A stretch of 64,000 bases of DNA from Shinella curvata (GCF_022899935.1 NZ_JALJCJ010000005.1:310001-374000), one strand, 5' to 3'; shown: positions 20,059 to 30,033, numbered from the stretch's first letter. Notes: generated from the sequence alone by a model not told the origin. A program made the numbers and translations.

Positions 20059-20140
20059 TTACAGTCTTCACCGACTGTAAATACCCTCCTTGGGTGTTTC
20101 CTCCCTAGACTTGAACCGCGCCACAAGCGCGGTTTTTTTT
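20059..20140 (+). ncRNA. suhB RNA: suhB-type small RNA
   Basis: Three stem-loops in 82 nt. TTACAGTC/GACTGTAA (20059-20080, 8 bp). ATACCC/GGGTGT with loop TCCTT (20081-20097). An unpaired stretch contains TTCCTCCCT (20098-20106). The terminator is AACCGCGC/GCGCGGTT (20114-20134), ending in eight T. The layout, C-rich anti-Shine-Dalgarno stretch and position divergent from a suhB/hisN gene match the Rhizobiales suhB RNA family as I remember it. It is probably a trans-acting regulatory RNA. The family name rests on recalled features, not a covariance search. Confidence 0.78.
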
Positions 20141-20155
20141 GAAAGGGAAGCAGGC

Positions 20156-21040
20156 CTATTCGGCGGCAAGCGCCCGGTCTGCTGCATATTCCTCGACATG
20201 CTCGGAGAAGTCCTGCAGGAACGCGGAAATCGCCGTCTGCAGCACGGCGAAGTCGGGCCGCTTGGCAAGCGTCGTCTCATCGACATAGAGCGCGCGGTTC
20301 ACCTCGATCTGCAGCGCATGCAACCCCTTGGCGGGCCGGCCGTAGTGCTCGGTGATGAAACCGCCCGCGTAGGGCTTGTTGCGCACGACGGTGAAGCCCA
20401 TGTCGTCCAGAAGCCGCATGGCGGTTCGCGAAAGCTCAGCCGAGGCGCTGGTGCCGTAGCGGTCGCCGATGATGAAATCCGGCCTCAACCCCGAGCCTGC
20501 GACGCGGATATTACCCGGCATCGAATGGCAATCGATCAGAACCGAAAAGCCGAAGGCGAGATGCGTGCGCACGACGAGCCGGCGCAGGCAGTCGTGATAT
20601 GGCTTGTAAACCGTCTCGACCCGTTCCAGCGCCTCTTCGACGGGAAAACGTTGGCGATAGATCTCCATGTTCTCGGCCACCACGCGCGGCACGGTGCCCA
20701 GGCCACCGGCGACGCGGATGGAACTGATATTGGCATAGGACGGCAGCGCGCCGTCGAACATGCGTGGATCGAGTTCATAGGGCTCGCGGTTGACGTCGAG
20801 CCAGGCGCGGGGAAAATGCGCGATCAGCATCGGCGCGCCAAGCGCTGGCGCTACCGAGAAGAGTTCATCGACATAATGATCTTCCGAACGGCGAATACCC
20901 AGTGCGTCCAGCCGCGACTGCGCAAGGAAACCCTGTGGATAACGGCGGCCGCTATGGGGCGAGTTGAAGACGAGGGGCACGCTTTGCGAAACCGGCTCCA
21001 GCACTTCGAAGTGGCTGTTTTCGCTTGAGGCCCCCGCCAT
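20156..21040 (-). CDS. N-formylglutamate amidohydrolase
   Basis: 294 residues, full length for the family. It hydrolyses N-formyl-L-glutamate to formate and glutamate, a last step of some histidine degradation routes. Motifs: LVFNSPHSGRRYP (23-35), AHFPRAWLDVNREPYELDPRMF, and the metal-site segment DCHSMPG. No other hut gene is nearby, so this copy could act on other N-formyl amino acids. Its 3' end lies 16 bp beyond the small RNA's terminator, and the two are convergent. Confidence 0.9.
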   Translation of the reverse strand: MAGASSENSHFEVLEPVSQSVPLVFNSPHSGRRYPQGFLAQSRLDALGIRRSEDHYVDELFSVAPALGAPMLIAHFPRAWLDVNREPYELDPRMFDGALPSYANISSIRVAGGLGTVPRVVAENMEIYRQRFPVEEALERVETVYKPYHDCLRRLVVRTHLAFGFSVLIDCHSMPGNIRVAGSGLRPDFIIGDRYGTSASAELSRTAMRLLDDMGFTVVRNKPYAGGFITEHYGRPAKGLHALQIEVNRALYVDETTLAKRPDFAVLQTAISAFLQDFSEHVEEYAADRALAAE

Positions 21041-21231
21041 TGCCGTCCTTTACCATGCCTGAAAGTCATTGCGTCGCCCATGTTGCCAGCGGCATGCCCG
21101 CGTGTCCATACTGAGAACATTGGGCACAAGCCTTGCCCTGCCACATTCACCGGATATTTACCGGAATACGATTGTGTATCAGAACCGCCCGTCCGCGGGC
21201 CGACAACCTTCAGCAATGGTTCCCGAATTCC

Positions 21232-21594
21232 ATGACACCCAAGATTCTCCTCGCCGAAGACGACAACGACATGCGCCGCTTCCTTGTGAAAGCGCTCGAA
21301 AAGGCAGGCTACCAGGTGCTGTCTTACGACAACGGCGCCAGCGCCTACGACCGGCTTCGCGAAGAACCCTTCTCGCTGCTGCTCACCGACATCGTGATGC
21401 CGGAGATGGACGGCATCGAACTGGCACGCCGCGCCACCGAGCTTGATCCGGACCTCAAGGTCATGTTCATCACCGGCTTCGCCGCCGTCGCGCTCAATCC
21501 GGATTCCAAGGCCCCGAAGGACGCGAAGGTCCTCTCCAAGCCGTTCCACCTGCGTGACCTCGTCGATGAGGTCAACAAGATGCTGGCCGCCTAA
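21232..21594 (+). CDS. cpdR: single-domain response regulator CpdR
   Basis: 120 residues from the ATG at 21232, which starts the receiver fold directly (MTPKILLAEDDND). It has Asp10/Asp11, phosphoacceptor Asp53 in LLTDIVMPEMDG, the TGF switch at 81-83, and Lys103 in LSKPFHLRDL. There is no output domain. Sequence and length match CpdR, which in its unphosphorylated state directs ClpXP to degrade cell-cycle substrates such as CtrA, under control of the CckA-ChpT phosphorelay. No strong ribosome-binding site is visible. Upstream in-frame ATGs would add a non-conserved basic extension. tRNA-Val follows 95 bp later. Confidence 0.9.
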   Translation: MTPKILLAEDDNDMRRFLVKALEKAGYQVLSYDNGASAYDRLREEPFSLLLTDIVMPEMDGIELARRATELDPDLKVMFITGFAAVALNPDSKAPKDAKVLSKPFHLRDLVDEVNKMLAA

Positions 21595-21646
21595 GCCCCG
21601 GAAAAGACCACAAAAACGGCGTGTAAAAAAAGCTTCAAAAAGCCTA

Positions 21647-21676
21647 TTGACGCCGCCGGATGTTTTGTGGTCTATG
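21647..21676 (+). promoter_or_regulatory. promoter of tRNA-Val
   Basis: TTGACG (21647-21652) and GTCTAT/TCTATG (21670-21676), spacing 17-18 bp, ending 13 bp before the mature tRNA 5' end. Confidence 0.65.
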
Positions 21677-21689
21677 CCCCTCATCGGAT

Positions 21690-21764
<75 letters not shown>

Positions 21765-21773
21765 TTCGAATTC

Positions 21774-21807
21774 AAGGCCTCATCGGGAAACCGCTGAGGC
21801 CTTTCTT
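21774..21807 (+). terminator. terminator of the tRNA-Val transcript
   Basis: AAGGCCTCA/TGAGGCCTT with an inner CGG-GAAA-CCG hairpin (21774-21803), then TCTT. It starts 10 bp after the tRNA CCA. Confidence 0.85.
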
Positions 21808-21939
21808 GTATTCGGCCTCGACGTTCTTTTCGGGCTATTCCCTGCCCCGAACCTGCGCTTATTCTGACGACACGCTTCGCTGGGAAGCCGGTGTTGCATT
21901 TACCGTTTCAACGGCAAACCGATCGGGGAGGTTTCGGCC

Positions 21940-22314
21940 ATGACCAGGGTTTCGGGCACATGCCTGTGCGGGCGCATTGCGGTTTCCGTTCGGGGCGAAC
22001 CGCTTCGGGTCGGCCTATGCCACTGTATGGACTGCCGGAAGGAAAGCGGCTCGGCCTTTACCTATTACGGCGTTTGGCCTGCCGACACGTTCGAATGCAC
22101 GGGCGAACCGTCCGCGTTTCGCGGGCAGCGCTTCTGCTCCCATTGCGGCGCGCGGGTGTTCTCGCTCGAAGGCGACGAGGCGGAGATCAAGCTCGGCATC
22201 CTGTCGCTGGCCCCAACCGGGCTTGTCCCAAGCTACGAACTCTGGGTCCGGCGTCGCGAGCCTTGGCTGCGCGCCATCGAGGGCGCGGCGCAGTATGACG
22301 AGAATCGAACGTAG
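21940..22314 (+). CDS. GFA-family (glutathione-dependent formaldehyde-activating-like) zinc protein
   Basis: 124 residues. Zinc-ligand cysteines: GTCLCG (6-11), LCHCMDCRK (26-34) and the late FCSHCG, the Mss4-like fold of GFA/CENP-V proteins. True Gfa enzyme joins formaldehyde and glutathione, but most family members have no proven activity, so the name denotes the fold. No operon partner. It is one of three GFA-fold genes in the window (others at 25922-26326 and 33520-33924), and the three are clearly diverged. Confidence 0.85.
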   Translation: MTRVSGTCLCGRIAVSVRGEPLRVGLCHCMDCRKESGSAFTYYGVWPADTFECTGEPSAFRGQRFCSHCGARVFSLEGDEAEIKLGILSLAPTGLVPSYELWVRRREPWLRAIEGAAQYDENRT

Positions 22315-22837
22315 ACATACGTCTCCCACCGGCACGGGCGATGTCGACCCTGGGCAGATGAGCAACGGTACACGTAGAGGCCGCCATCCGGTGCACGATA
22401 GCATCATCGCGTCGTCGGCAACTCCCGCCTCCATCTCCTCCCGCCTCGGGGTGAGAGCCTAGGCCTCCCGCCAATTCTCGGGCTGTTTCTTGGGCATTTG
22501 GCGGGGTTTCAGGTGCATTTGCGAGGCGGCAGGGGGCGAGGCGGCAATACAGATATGCCGTGGGGGAAACAGTTGACGGCGCCCCGTCTCTTGCGCTCAA
22601 ATGCTGGCAGGGACAAGCCGCCCATCGCCTCGGAGACACACACCAATCCTATGAAAAGGCGTTGAAATCCCGATTGCAAGCGGCGAACGGCGAGAACTTC
22701 CCACCGCACGATTACCCCAGGAATGCGTAAAGTGTTTATTGCCTGGCTATACTTGCAGCCCACTCCCGCGGTGCGAAGGATGGCGCACCCCGTTGGAGGA
22801 CGGGGCAGGTAGGGTCGACGTGATAGGAGGAGTATCC
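22315..22837. other. 523-bp region between GFA gene and purine permease
   Basis: No convincing coding sequence on either strand. The 3' part (22730-22805) has stacked hairpins just before the permease gene, listed separately. The first 400 bp shows nothing I recognise. Confidence 0.5.
22730..22805 (+). promoter_or_regulatory. structured leader of the NCS2 permease gene, possible purine riboswitch
   Basis: AGTG (22731-22734) can pair with CACT (22761-22764) around GGCT/AGCC (22745-22760). Next, GGTGCG/CGCACC (22770-22789) and CCCCGT/ACGGGG (22788-22805) share two bases and so compete. The gene downstream is a xanthine/uracil-type permease, and xanthine-sensing (NMT1-type) riboswitches are known before such genes in alphaproteobacteria. 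No consensus was verified, so this is a candidate only. Confidence 0.3.
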
Positions 22838-24322
22838 ATGAGCGACGCATCCAGCATACACCCGGTGGACGAGAAACTGCCCGTGGGCAGGCTCGCGACG
22901 CTGGGCATCCAACATGTCCTTGTGATGTATGGCGGCGCCGTCGCCGTGCCGCTGATCGTCGGCCGGGCGCTGCAACTCAGCCCGCAGGACGTGGCGTTCC
23001 TCATTTCCGCCGACCTCTTCGTCTGCGGCCTCGTCACCATCATCCAGTCGCTCGGCGTCGGCCGCCATGTCGGCATTCGCCTGCCGGTCATGATGGGTGT
23101 CACCTTCGCTTCCGTCGGCCCGATGGTCTCCATGGCGACGCTCAACCCCGGCCAGGAAGGTGCGCGCATGATCTTCGGCGCCATCATCGGAGCCGGCTTC
23201 ATCGCCTTGCTGCTGGCACCGCTCATGGGACGCCTGCTGCGGTTCTTCCCGCCCGTCGTGACCGGCACGATCATCCTCGTCATCGGCGTGTCGCTGATGC
23301 GCGTGGGCATCAACTGGACTTTCGGCAATCCTTTCGGCCCGACCGCGCCCAAGCTGATCGACCCGGCGCACGCCACGTGGCTGACGCAGATGAAGGAACT
23401 CGCCAAGACCGGCGGCCCCGCCGTTCCCGATGGGCTTGCCATCGCACCGAGCATTTCCAACCCTGTCTATGCCGAACCGAGCCATATTGCGCTTTCGGCC
23501 CTCGTGCTGATCTCGATCCTGCTCATCGCTCGCTTTGGCAAGGGCCTGATCAGCAATATCGCGGTGCTTGCCGGCGTCGTCATCGGCTGCATCGCGGCCA
23601 CGATTTTCGGCATGATGCATTTCGACCAGGTCAGCGAAGCCGGCTGGTTTGCCGTCGTCACGCCGTTGCGCTTCGGCATGCCGATTTTCGAGCCCGTGCT
23701 GATCGCGACCATGGCGCTCGTCATGATCGTGGTGATGATCGAATCGACCGGCATGTTCCTCGCACTCGGCGAAATCACCGATCGGCCGATCGGCCAGCAG
23801 CAGCTGACGGCGGGCCTGCGCGTTGACGGCGTCGGCACGATGATCGGCGGTCTGTTCAACACCTTCCCCTATACGAGCTTCTCCCAGAATGTCGGCCTCG
23901 TCGGCGTCACCGGCGTCAAGAGCCGCTATGTCTGTGTTGCGGCCGGCGTGATCATGATCATCCTCGGCCTCATTCCGAAAATGGGTGCCCTCGTCGAAGC
24001 CGTGCCGACCTTCGTGCTCGGCGGCGCGGGCCTGGTCATGTTCGGTATGGTTGCCGCAACCGGTGTTCGCATCCTCGCCAATGTCGATTTCAAGTCCTCG
24101 CGCAACAACCTCTTCGTGGTTGCCGTCTCCGTGGGCTTCGGTCTCATTCCGCTGTTGGCGCCGAACTACCTGATGTGGATGCCGCATGCGATTCATCCGA
24201 TCATCGAATCGGGCATCGTTCTCGCCTCGATCGTCGCGGTTGTCCTCAATGCTTTCTTCAACGGCGTCGGATTCAACCAGTCCTCCGCGGTCGAGGCGGC
24301 CCGCATGGCCGACTCGCACTAA
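22838..24322 (+). CDS. NCS2-family nucleobase:cation symporter (xanthine/uracil permease type)
   Basis: 494 residues from the ATG at 22838, with TAGGAGGAG 9 bases upstream. About 12-14 membrane segments. The N-terminus LATLGIQHVLVMYGGAVAVP and the segment GEITDRPIGQQQLTAGLRVDG are typical, followed by the signature FPYTSFSQNVGLVGVTGVKS. In NCS2 proteins the Glu in ESTGMFLALGE lies in the substrate site. It takes up a purine (xanthine or uric acid most likely, from similarity to the purine branch) or uracil with protons or sodium. The long structured leader hints at purine control. A strong terminator follows. Confidence 0.9.
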   Translation: MSDASSIHPVDEKLPVGRLATLGIQHVLVMYGGAVAVPLIVGRALQLSPQDVAFLISADLFVCGLVTIIQSLGVGRHVGIRLPVMMGVTFASVGPMVSMATLNPGQEGARMIFGAIIGAGFIALLLAPLMGRLLRFFPPVVTGTIILVIGVSLMRVGINWTFGNPFGPTAPKLIDPAHATWLTQMKELAKTGGPAVPDGLAIAPSISNPVYAEPSHIALSALVLISILLIARFGKGLISNIAVLAGVVIGCIAATIFGMMHFDQVSEAGWFAVVTPLRFGMPIFEPVLIATMALVMIVVMIESTGMFLALGEITDRPIGQQQLTAGLRVDGVGTMIGGLFNTFPYTSFSQNVGLVGVTGVKSRYVCVAAGVIMIILGLIPKMGALVEAVPTFVLGGAGLVMFGMVAATGVRILANVDFKSSRNNLFVVAVSVGFGLIPLLAPNYLMWMPHAIHPIIESGIVLASIVAVVLNAFFNGVGFNQSSAVEAARMADSH

Positions 24323-24340
24323 CCCCACGGACGTTCGACA

Positions 24341-24370
24341 AAACCCGGCCTGCATCCAGGCCGGGTTTTT
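24341..24370 (+). terminator. terminator after the NCS2 permease
   Basis: AAACCCGGCCTG/CAGGCCGGGTTT with a CATC loop (24341-24368), ending in TTTTT. Confidence 0.92.
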
Positions 24371-24472
24371 CGTGCCGACGGCTTGCTTCGGCGTTTTCCC
24401 ATCCTACTTCCAGGGCGTGACGAAACGTGTGCCGCGTTTTCGTCAATAGAAGCCGATACTTGGGGAGCAGGC

Positions 24473-25501
24473 ATGGCAGGCATATTGAGTGGGCGCGAGG
24501 CCCTTGTTCTGGCCGTGACCCTGTGGACGGCGCTGTCCATCAACGACATCCTGATGCTGCCGGGCGGTCTGCCGCTCATCGCCCCCGGCTGGCTGAGCAG
24601 CATTATGCTCGCCCTCGTTCTTGCAAGAATACTCCAGCACCTTCAAAACCAGCCGAAAGGACTGGCCATCGGTTTCGGCATCCTCGCCGTCGTCCTGGCC
24701 GGCATGAGCCAGGCGATGCTCGATATCGCCATCATCATGCTGGCCGGCCCGCATGTTTTTCCCGGCGGCCAGAGCGTACCCGGATTTGCGATCGCCAATA
24801 CGTGGGAAAAAGCCCTCCTGCAGTTCCGCTTCAGCATGATCTGGAACGTCATCGTCTTCGGTTTCTACGCGGCAGCACTTTCGCTGCTCAATGCGCAACG
24901 CCGCAAGATCGACGCGGAAATGCGGGCGCTGCGCTACGAGCTCAACCCGCATTTTCTCTTCAACACGCTGAATTCCATTGCAGGCCTCATCGAGGAGGGA
25001 TCGGCAGGACGGGCCGACCGCATGATACTGTCCCTGTCGCGCTTCCTGCAAACGACCCTGTCGCTCAACCCGCTGCACGACGTGCCGCTCGCGCAGGAGA
25101 TCGCGCTGCAACGCGATTATCTCGAAATTGAACGCGAACGATTCGGGCAGCGCATGGCTTTCGAGATCCGCCTTCCGGCGGAGCTTGACACCGCGCTGGT
25201 GCCGAACCTCATTCTTCAGCCATTGATTGAAAACGCGGTCAAACACGGCGTCGGGCCATCAAGCAGACGCGTCACCATCGTGCTTGAAGCGCGACAGGAG
25301 GCGGATCGTCTGGTGTTGAGCGTCGAAAACGATCTGCCGCCGGACCAGCCGGATCGCAAACCGGCCGGCATGGGCATTGGGCTGAGGAATATCGCCGATC
25401 GACTGCAAGCCCGCTTCGGTAAACGGTGGCAGTTCGTGTCAGGCCCGGTGAACGGCGGCCGCTACCGGGCCGCCATCAGCCTGCCGCTCCGCAAAGCTTG
25501 A
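24473..25501 (+). CDS. LytS/YehU-type sensor histidine kinase without adjacent regulator
   Basis: 342 residues from the ATG at 24473, with GGGGAG upstream. Four hydrophobic segments fill residues 8-140, with no obvious extracellular sensor domain. The His_kinase domain follows with His160 in LRYELNPHFLFNTLNSI, NLILQPLIENAVKHGV as the N box, and GMGIGLRNIADRL as the glycine loop. Such kinases nearly always sit beside a LytTR response regulator; none is present here. An upstream in-frame ATG (24383) would add an unlikely basic extension. The nearest neighbours are the purine permease and a tiny lipoprotein. Confidence 0.88.
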   Translation: MAGILSGREALVLAVTLWTALSINDILMLPGGLPLIAPGWLSSIMLALVLARILQHLQNQPKGLAIGFGILAVVLAGMSQAMLDIAIIMLAGPHVFPGGQSVPGFAIANTWEKALLQFRFSMIWNVIVFGFYAAALSLLNAQRRKIDAEMRALRYELNPHFLFNTLNSIAGLIEEGSAGRADRMILSLSRFLQTTLSLNPLHDVPLAQEIALQRDYLEIERERFGQRMAFEIRLPAELDTALVPNLILQPLIENAVKHGVGPSSRRVTIVLEARQEADRLVLSVENDLPPDQPDRKPAGMGIGLRNIADRLQARFGKRWQFVSGPVNGGRYRAAISLPLRKA

Positions 25502-25531
25502 GGTACATTCAGGTCCTCGACAGCAGCGCGA

Positions 25532-25669
25532 TCAGTTCAGCGGGATGGAAATCGCGCCGCCCGACGCGGCCGGGCGAGCATAGGTCGTGTTGTCGGCGGC
25601 CGTTGTGCTGCAGCCGGCAAGCGCCAGGACAGCGAGTGCGGCAATGATGAAACCGGAAGTGGGGCGCAT
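25532..25669 (-). CDS. small lipoprotein
   Basis: 45 residues from the ATG at 25667-25669, with AAGGAGAGATT ribosome-binding site 1-8 bases upstream. A lipoprotein signal peptide (FIIAALAVLALAGC) puts the lipidated Cys at residue 19, leaving a mature tail of 27 residues rich in Ser/Thr/Ala. Small entericidin-like lipoproteins of this kind are common in rhizobia. Its role is unknown. Confidence 0.7.
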   Translation of the reverse strand: MRPTSGFIIAALAVLALAGCSTTAADNTTYARPAASGGAISIPLN

Positions 25670-25921
25670 GAATCTCTCCTTGGATAGTGCCCGTAAGAGA
25701 TAGGGGCCGCAGGTGATTCCGTCCACCGCAACGGCAGGCGAAAAGTCGGGCCACGCCTGGAAACGGCCACCGACTGGACTTCGGCCTCTCCTGCCCTATC
25801 TGGAAATTCGGCGCGCCTGAGATCATTCAGGCCTCTGCCCCTTCGCACCGCCTGCGTCGCAGGCCTGCACCTTCAGCACCCACTCCAACGACTTTGAACC
25901 GTGTAAACGGGAGGACTTTCC
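25670..25921. other. intergenic stretch between lipoprotein and second GFA gene
   Basis: 252 bp expected to hold the two divergent promoters. No repeat, hairpin with T run or conserved box stood out. Confidence 0.4.
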
Positions 25922-26326
25922 ATGGCCGATGCCCGATGCGCCTGTGGCGCGCTCAGACTGACATTCCGCGAACCGCCGCAACTGACGGCACTTTGCCATT
26001 GCCTGGCCTGCCAGCGGCGAACCGGTGCACCTTTCAGCGCCAACGCCTTCTATGCGATCGATTGCGTCGAAATCTCAGGGCCGAGCACGGAATTTGTCCG
26101 CACCGCCGAAAGCGAACGCAGCGTCCGCATGTATTTCTGCCCGACCTGCGGCTCGACCGTTTTCTGGAAGGCGGAAGCCGCACCGTTTTGGATCGGCGTG
26201 GCGGTCGGCGCCTTCGCCGACCCGGCCTTTGCCCCGCCGAGCCTCTCGGTCTTCGAGCAATCCAAACATGGTTGGGTCACGCTCGACGAGACCATGGAAC
26301 ATGCCCAGGGCCTGCCGAGCAGCTGA
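25922..26326 (+). CDS. GFA-family zinc protein
   Basis: 134 residues, with GGGAGGA before the ATG. Zinc ligands: RCACG (5-9), LCHCLACQRR (23-32) and FCPTCG, the latter in YFCPTCGSTVFWK. Same Mss4-like fold as the other GFA genes in the window, but with a longer C-terminal part. Catalytic role unproven; a formaldehyde or glutathione adduct function is only suggested by the family name. Confidence 0.85.
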   Translation: MADARCACGALRLTFREPPQLTALCHCLACQRRTGAPFSANAFYAIDCVEISGPSTEFVRTAESERSVRMYFCPTCGSTVFWKAEAAPFWIGVAVGAFADPAFAPPSLSVFEQSKHGWVTLDETMEHAQGLPSS

Positions 26327-26346
26327 CAAGGGTGCACGAACGGCAG

Positions 26347-26368
26347 AAGCCGGACATCGCCCGGCTTT
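26347..26368 (+). terminator. weak terminator after second GFA gene
   Basis: AAGCCGG/CCGGCTT with loop ACATCGC (26347-26367) followed by a single additional T. It is 20 bp past the stop codon. Confidence 0.45.
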
Positions 26369-26384
26369 ACATCAGTCGTTTAGA

Positions 26385-27533
<1,149 letters not shown>

Positions 27534-27592
27534 GGTAGTCCATCCCTCGTCAGTTTATCTGCATCGCGGGCCTCTTCTTCCCGCGACAGTCG

Positions 27593-28339
27593 TCAGGTTT
27601 CGTCCGCCTTGCCCATCAGCGCCGAAAGGTCGCGCGCAGCGAGATCGAGAATGTGGCGCGAACAGGTTTCCGCCCGCACACCGTCGCGAAGCCGCAGCGC
27701 GTCCACGAGATCGCGGTGCACATCCAGCGCCTCGTCTCGTTTTGCCGACGCCCGGTTGGAGGCGTGCAGCGCATAGGAAAGTGCAGCATGGATGATCGAC
27801 GACAGCTGGTGAAAGACCTTGTTGTGGCTTGCCCGGAGCAGGGTCTCGTGGAAACGGGCATCCGCCGCGGTGAAGGTTTCGAGATCGCCCTCCGCCTCGC
27901 CCATCTCGTCACAGGCGCGTTCGAGATCGGCGATTTCCTGCGCGGTGGCGCGCGAGGCGGCGAGGAAGGCGGCGGCCGGCTCGACGGTGCGGCGCGCTTC
28001 CAGAATGGAACCCAGAAGTTCGGCCGACAGCACATCCGGCCCCATCCATTCGAGGATCTGCGCGTCCAGCACGTTCCAGTCCGCACGGTCGCAGACCAGC
28101 GTGCCGACCCGGGGGCGACCGCGCACGAGACCCTTGGTTTCCAGAACCTTCAGGGATTCGCGGATGACGGTGCGGCTGACGCCATAGGTCTCGCAAAGGT
28201 CGCTTTCGCGCGGCAGAACCGTTCCCGGCGGAAACCGCCCGCCGCAAATGTCCGTACCGATCGCCGCCGTCACATTGTGGCGCACGCGCGGACGGCGCGA
28301 CAAAGGCCGTTGGGCCTGTCTCCTTGCTTTCTCCGGCAC
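27593..28339 (-). CDS. FadR-type GntR-family transcriptional regulator
   Basis: 248 residues from the GTG at 28337-28339, which has GGGAGG five bases upstream; an in-frame TTG at 28375 lacks a ribosome-binding site. The N-terminal winged helix (about 22-88) has GGRFPPGTVLPRESDL and SRTVIRESLKVLETKGLV. The C-terminal FCD ligand domain contains the metal-site histidines (ARFHETLL, HRDLVDAL, CSRHILDL). It likely represses the dehydratase gene downstream and perhaps the divergent UxaA-type gene, in response to a sugar acid (inferred from position). Confidence 0.88.
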   Translation of the reverse strand: MPEKARRQAQRPLSRRPRVRHNVTAAIGTDICGGRFPPGTVLPRESDLCETYGVSRTVIRESLKVLETKGLVRGRPRVGTLVCDRADWNVLDAQILEWMGPDVLSAELLGSILEARRTVEPAAAFLAASRATAQEIADLERACDEMGEAEGDLETFTAADARFHETLLRASHNKVFHQLSSIIHAALSYALHASNRASAKRDEALDVHRDLVDALRLRDGVRAETCSRHILDLAARDLSALMGKADET

Positions 28340-28503
28340 GCAACCTCCCGATCCGCAGCTCAAATCATCGTACAATTACGCAATAATGATATGACAAATT
28401 AACGGTGGAGACCATGGCCCTTCTCTTCAAGGCGGTGAAAATTCCGATGATTGACTTCTGCCGGCAAAGTGCATAATGCGCCGATCCCTCAGGAGGACCC
28501 GCC

Positions 28504-30033
28504 ATGCTCGCCGACCTTCCCGCCATTCTCGTGCTCAACCCGAAAGACAATGTTGGCGTGGTGCCGGCCAATGTCGATGCCGGCCGGGCGCTGGTGAACG
28601 GGGTAACTGCAGTCGAGCGCGTCCCGCGCGGCCACAAGGTCGCGATCGCGGCGATTGCCGAAAACGCGCCGGTGCTGAAATACGGCCAGATCATCGGCTA
28701 TGCGACAAAGGCGATCCGCCCCGGTGAACATGTCCACCTGCAGAACCTCGCCATTCTCGACGTCGCCCTCAAACACGAGTTCTGCGTCGACAATGCCCCG
28801 CCCGTCATGGTGCCCGAAGCCGAACGGCGCACCTTCGATGGCTACGACCGCGGCAATGGCCGCATCGGCACGCGTAACTATATCGGCATCCTCTCGACGG
28901 TGAACTGTTCCGCCACGGTCTCGCGTTACGTGGCCGAACACTATGCCCGCAAATTCCGCGAGACCGGTCATGACAATATCGACGGCGTGGTGGCGCTGAC
29001 CTATGGCGGCGGCTGCGCACTCAACCTCAAATCCGAGGGCGGGCGCATCCTGACGCGCACCTTCAAGGGCTACGCCCGCAACCCGAATTTCGGCGGCATC
29101 CTGATGATCGGGCTGGGCTGCGAGACGTTCCAGTACGGCCCGCTGATCGAGGAGGCCGGGCTGGAGGAGGGAAAAACCTTCCGCAAGATGATGATCCAGG
29201 AACAGGGCGGCACGCGCAAGACGATCGAGGCGGCCTGCGCCATGATCGACGACATGCTGCCGGATGTCGGCCGCATCCGCCGCACGCCGCAGCCGCTCTC
29301 CGGCATCAAGCTGGCGCTCGAATGCGGCGGCTCGGACGGCTATTCCGGCATTTCCGCCAACCCGGCGCTCGGCATCGCCTCCGACCTCCTCGTACAGGAA
29401 GGCGCTACCACCGTGCTGTCCGAGACACCGGAAATCTATGGTGCGGAACATCTCCTCACCCGCCGCGCCGCCCGACCCGCAGTGGCGGAAAAACTGCTTG
29501 CCCGCATAGAGTGGTGGCGGGAGTACACCGCGAAAAACGACGCCGAACTCAACAACAATCCCTCCTTCGGCAACAAAGCTGGCGGCCTGACCACCATTCT
29601 GGAAAAATCGCTCGGCGCGGTGGCCAAGGGCGGCTCGATGCCGCTCAATGCCGTCTATGAATATGCCGAGGAGGTGACGGAGCCCGGCTTCGTCTTCATG
29701 GACACGCCCGGCTACGATCCCGCCGCGGTGACAGGCCAGATCGCCGGCGGCTGCAACCTCGTCGCCTTCACCACCGGTCGCGGCTCGGTCTCCGGCTACA
29801 AGCCGGCGCCCTGCATCAAGATCGCCACCAACACGCCGATGTACGAGCATATCAAGGAAGACATGGACATCAATTGCGGCACGATAGTCGACGGCACCGA
29901 GACCATCGAACAAGCCGGCCGCCGCATCTTCGACTTCGTCATCGACACCGCCTCCGGCCGCAAGACGGCCAGCGAAGCCTTCGATTACGGCGACAACGAA
30001 TTTGTGCCCTGGCAGGTCGGCGCGATTACCTGA
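28504..30033 (+). CDS. UxaA-family altronate/galactarate dehydratase
   Basis: 509 residues, with AGGAGGA upstream of the ATG. The N-terminal SAF domain (about 1-90) leads to the long GD_AH domain (about 105-500), with RNYIGILSTVNCSATV, LTYGGGCALN, GLGCETFQ and LECGGSDGYSGISANPALG as family blocks. It dehydrates a hexarate or aldonate (altronate or galactarate class), probably with iron. Together with the DgoD-like enzyme it suggests use of galacturonate- or galactose-derived sugar acids. It is divergent from the GntR gene. Its stop codon directly abuts that of the VOC gene. Confidence 0.88.
   Translation: MLADLPAILVLNPKDNVGVVPANVDAGRALVNGVTAVERVPRGHKVAIAAIAENAPVLKYGQIIGYATKAIRPGEHVHLQNLAILDVALKHEFCVDNAPPVMVPEAERRTFDGYDRGNGRIGTRNYIGILSTVNCSATVSRYVAEHYARKFRETGHDNIDGVVALTYGGGCALNLKSEGGRILTRTFKGYARNPNFGGILMIGLGCETFQYGPLIEEAGLEEGKTFRKMMIQEQGGTRKTIEAACAMIDDMLPDVGRIRRTPQPLSGIKLALECGGSDGYSGISANPALGIASDLLVQEGATTVLSETPEIYGAEHLLTRRAARPAVAEKLLARIEWWREYTAKNDAELNNNPSFGNKAGGLTTILEKSLGAVAKGGSMPLNAVYEYAEEVTEPGFVFMDTPGYDPAAVTGQIAGGCNLVAFTTGRGSVSGYKPAPCIKIATNTPMYEHIKEDMDINCGTIVDGTETIEQAGRRIFDFVIDTASGRKTASEAFDYGDNEFVPWQVGAIT

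Noticed and set aside
21145..21160. ACCGGATATTTACCGG upstream of cpdR as an operator or CtrA site
   Set aside because: It is a short direct repeat without the CtrA TTAA-N7-TTAA form, and there is no independent support.
22315..22700. Decayed gene between the GFA gene and permease
   Set aside because: Frames here are short, in conflicting phases, and show no motif; nothing ties them to a known family.
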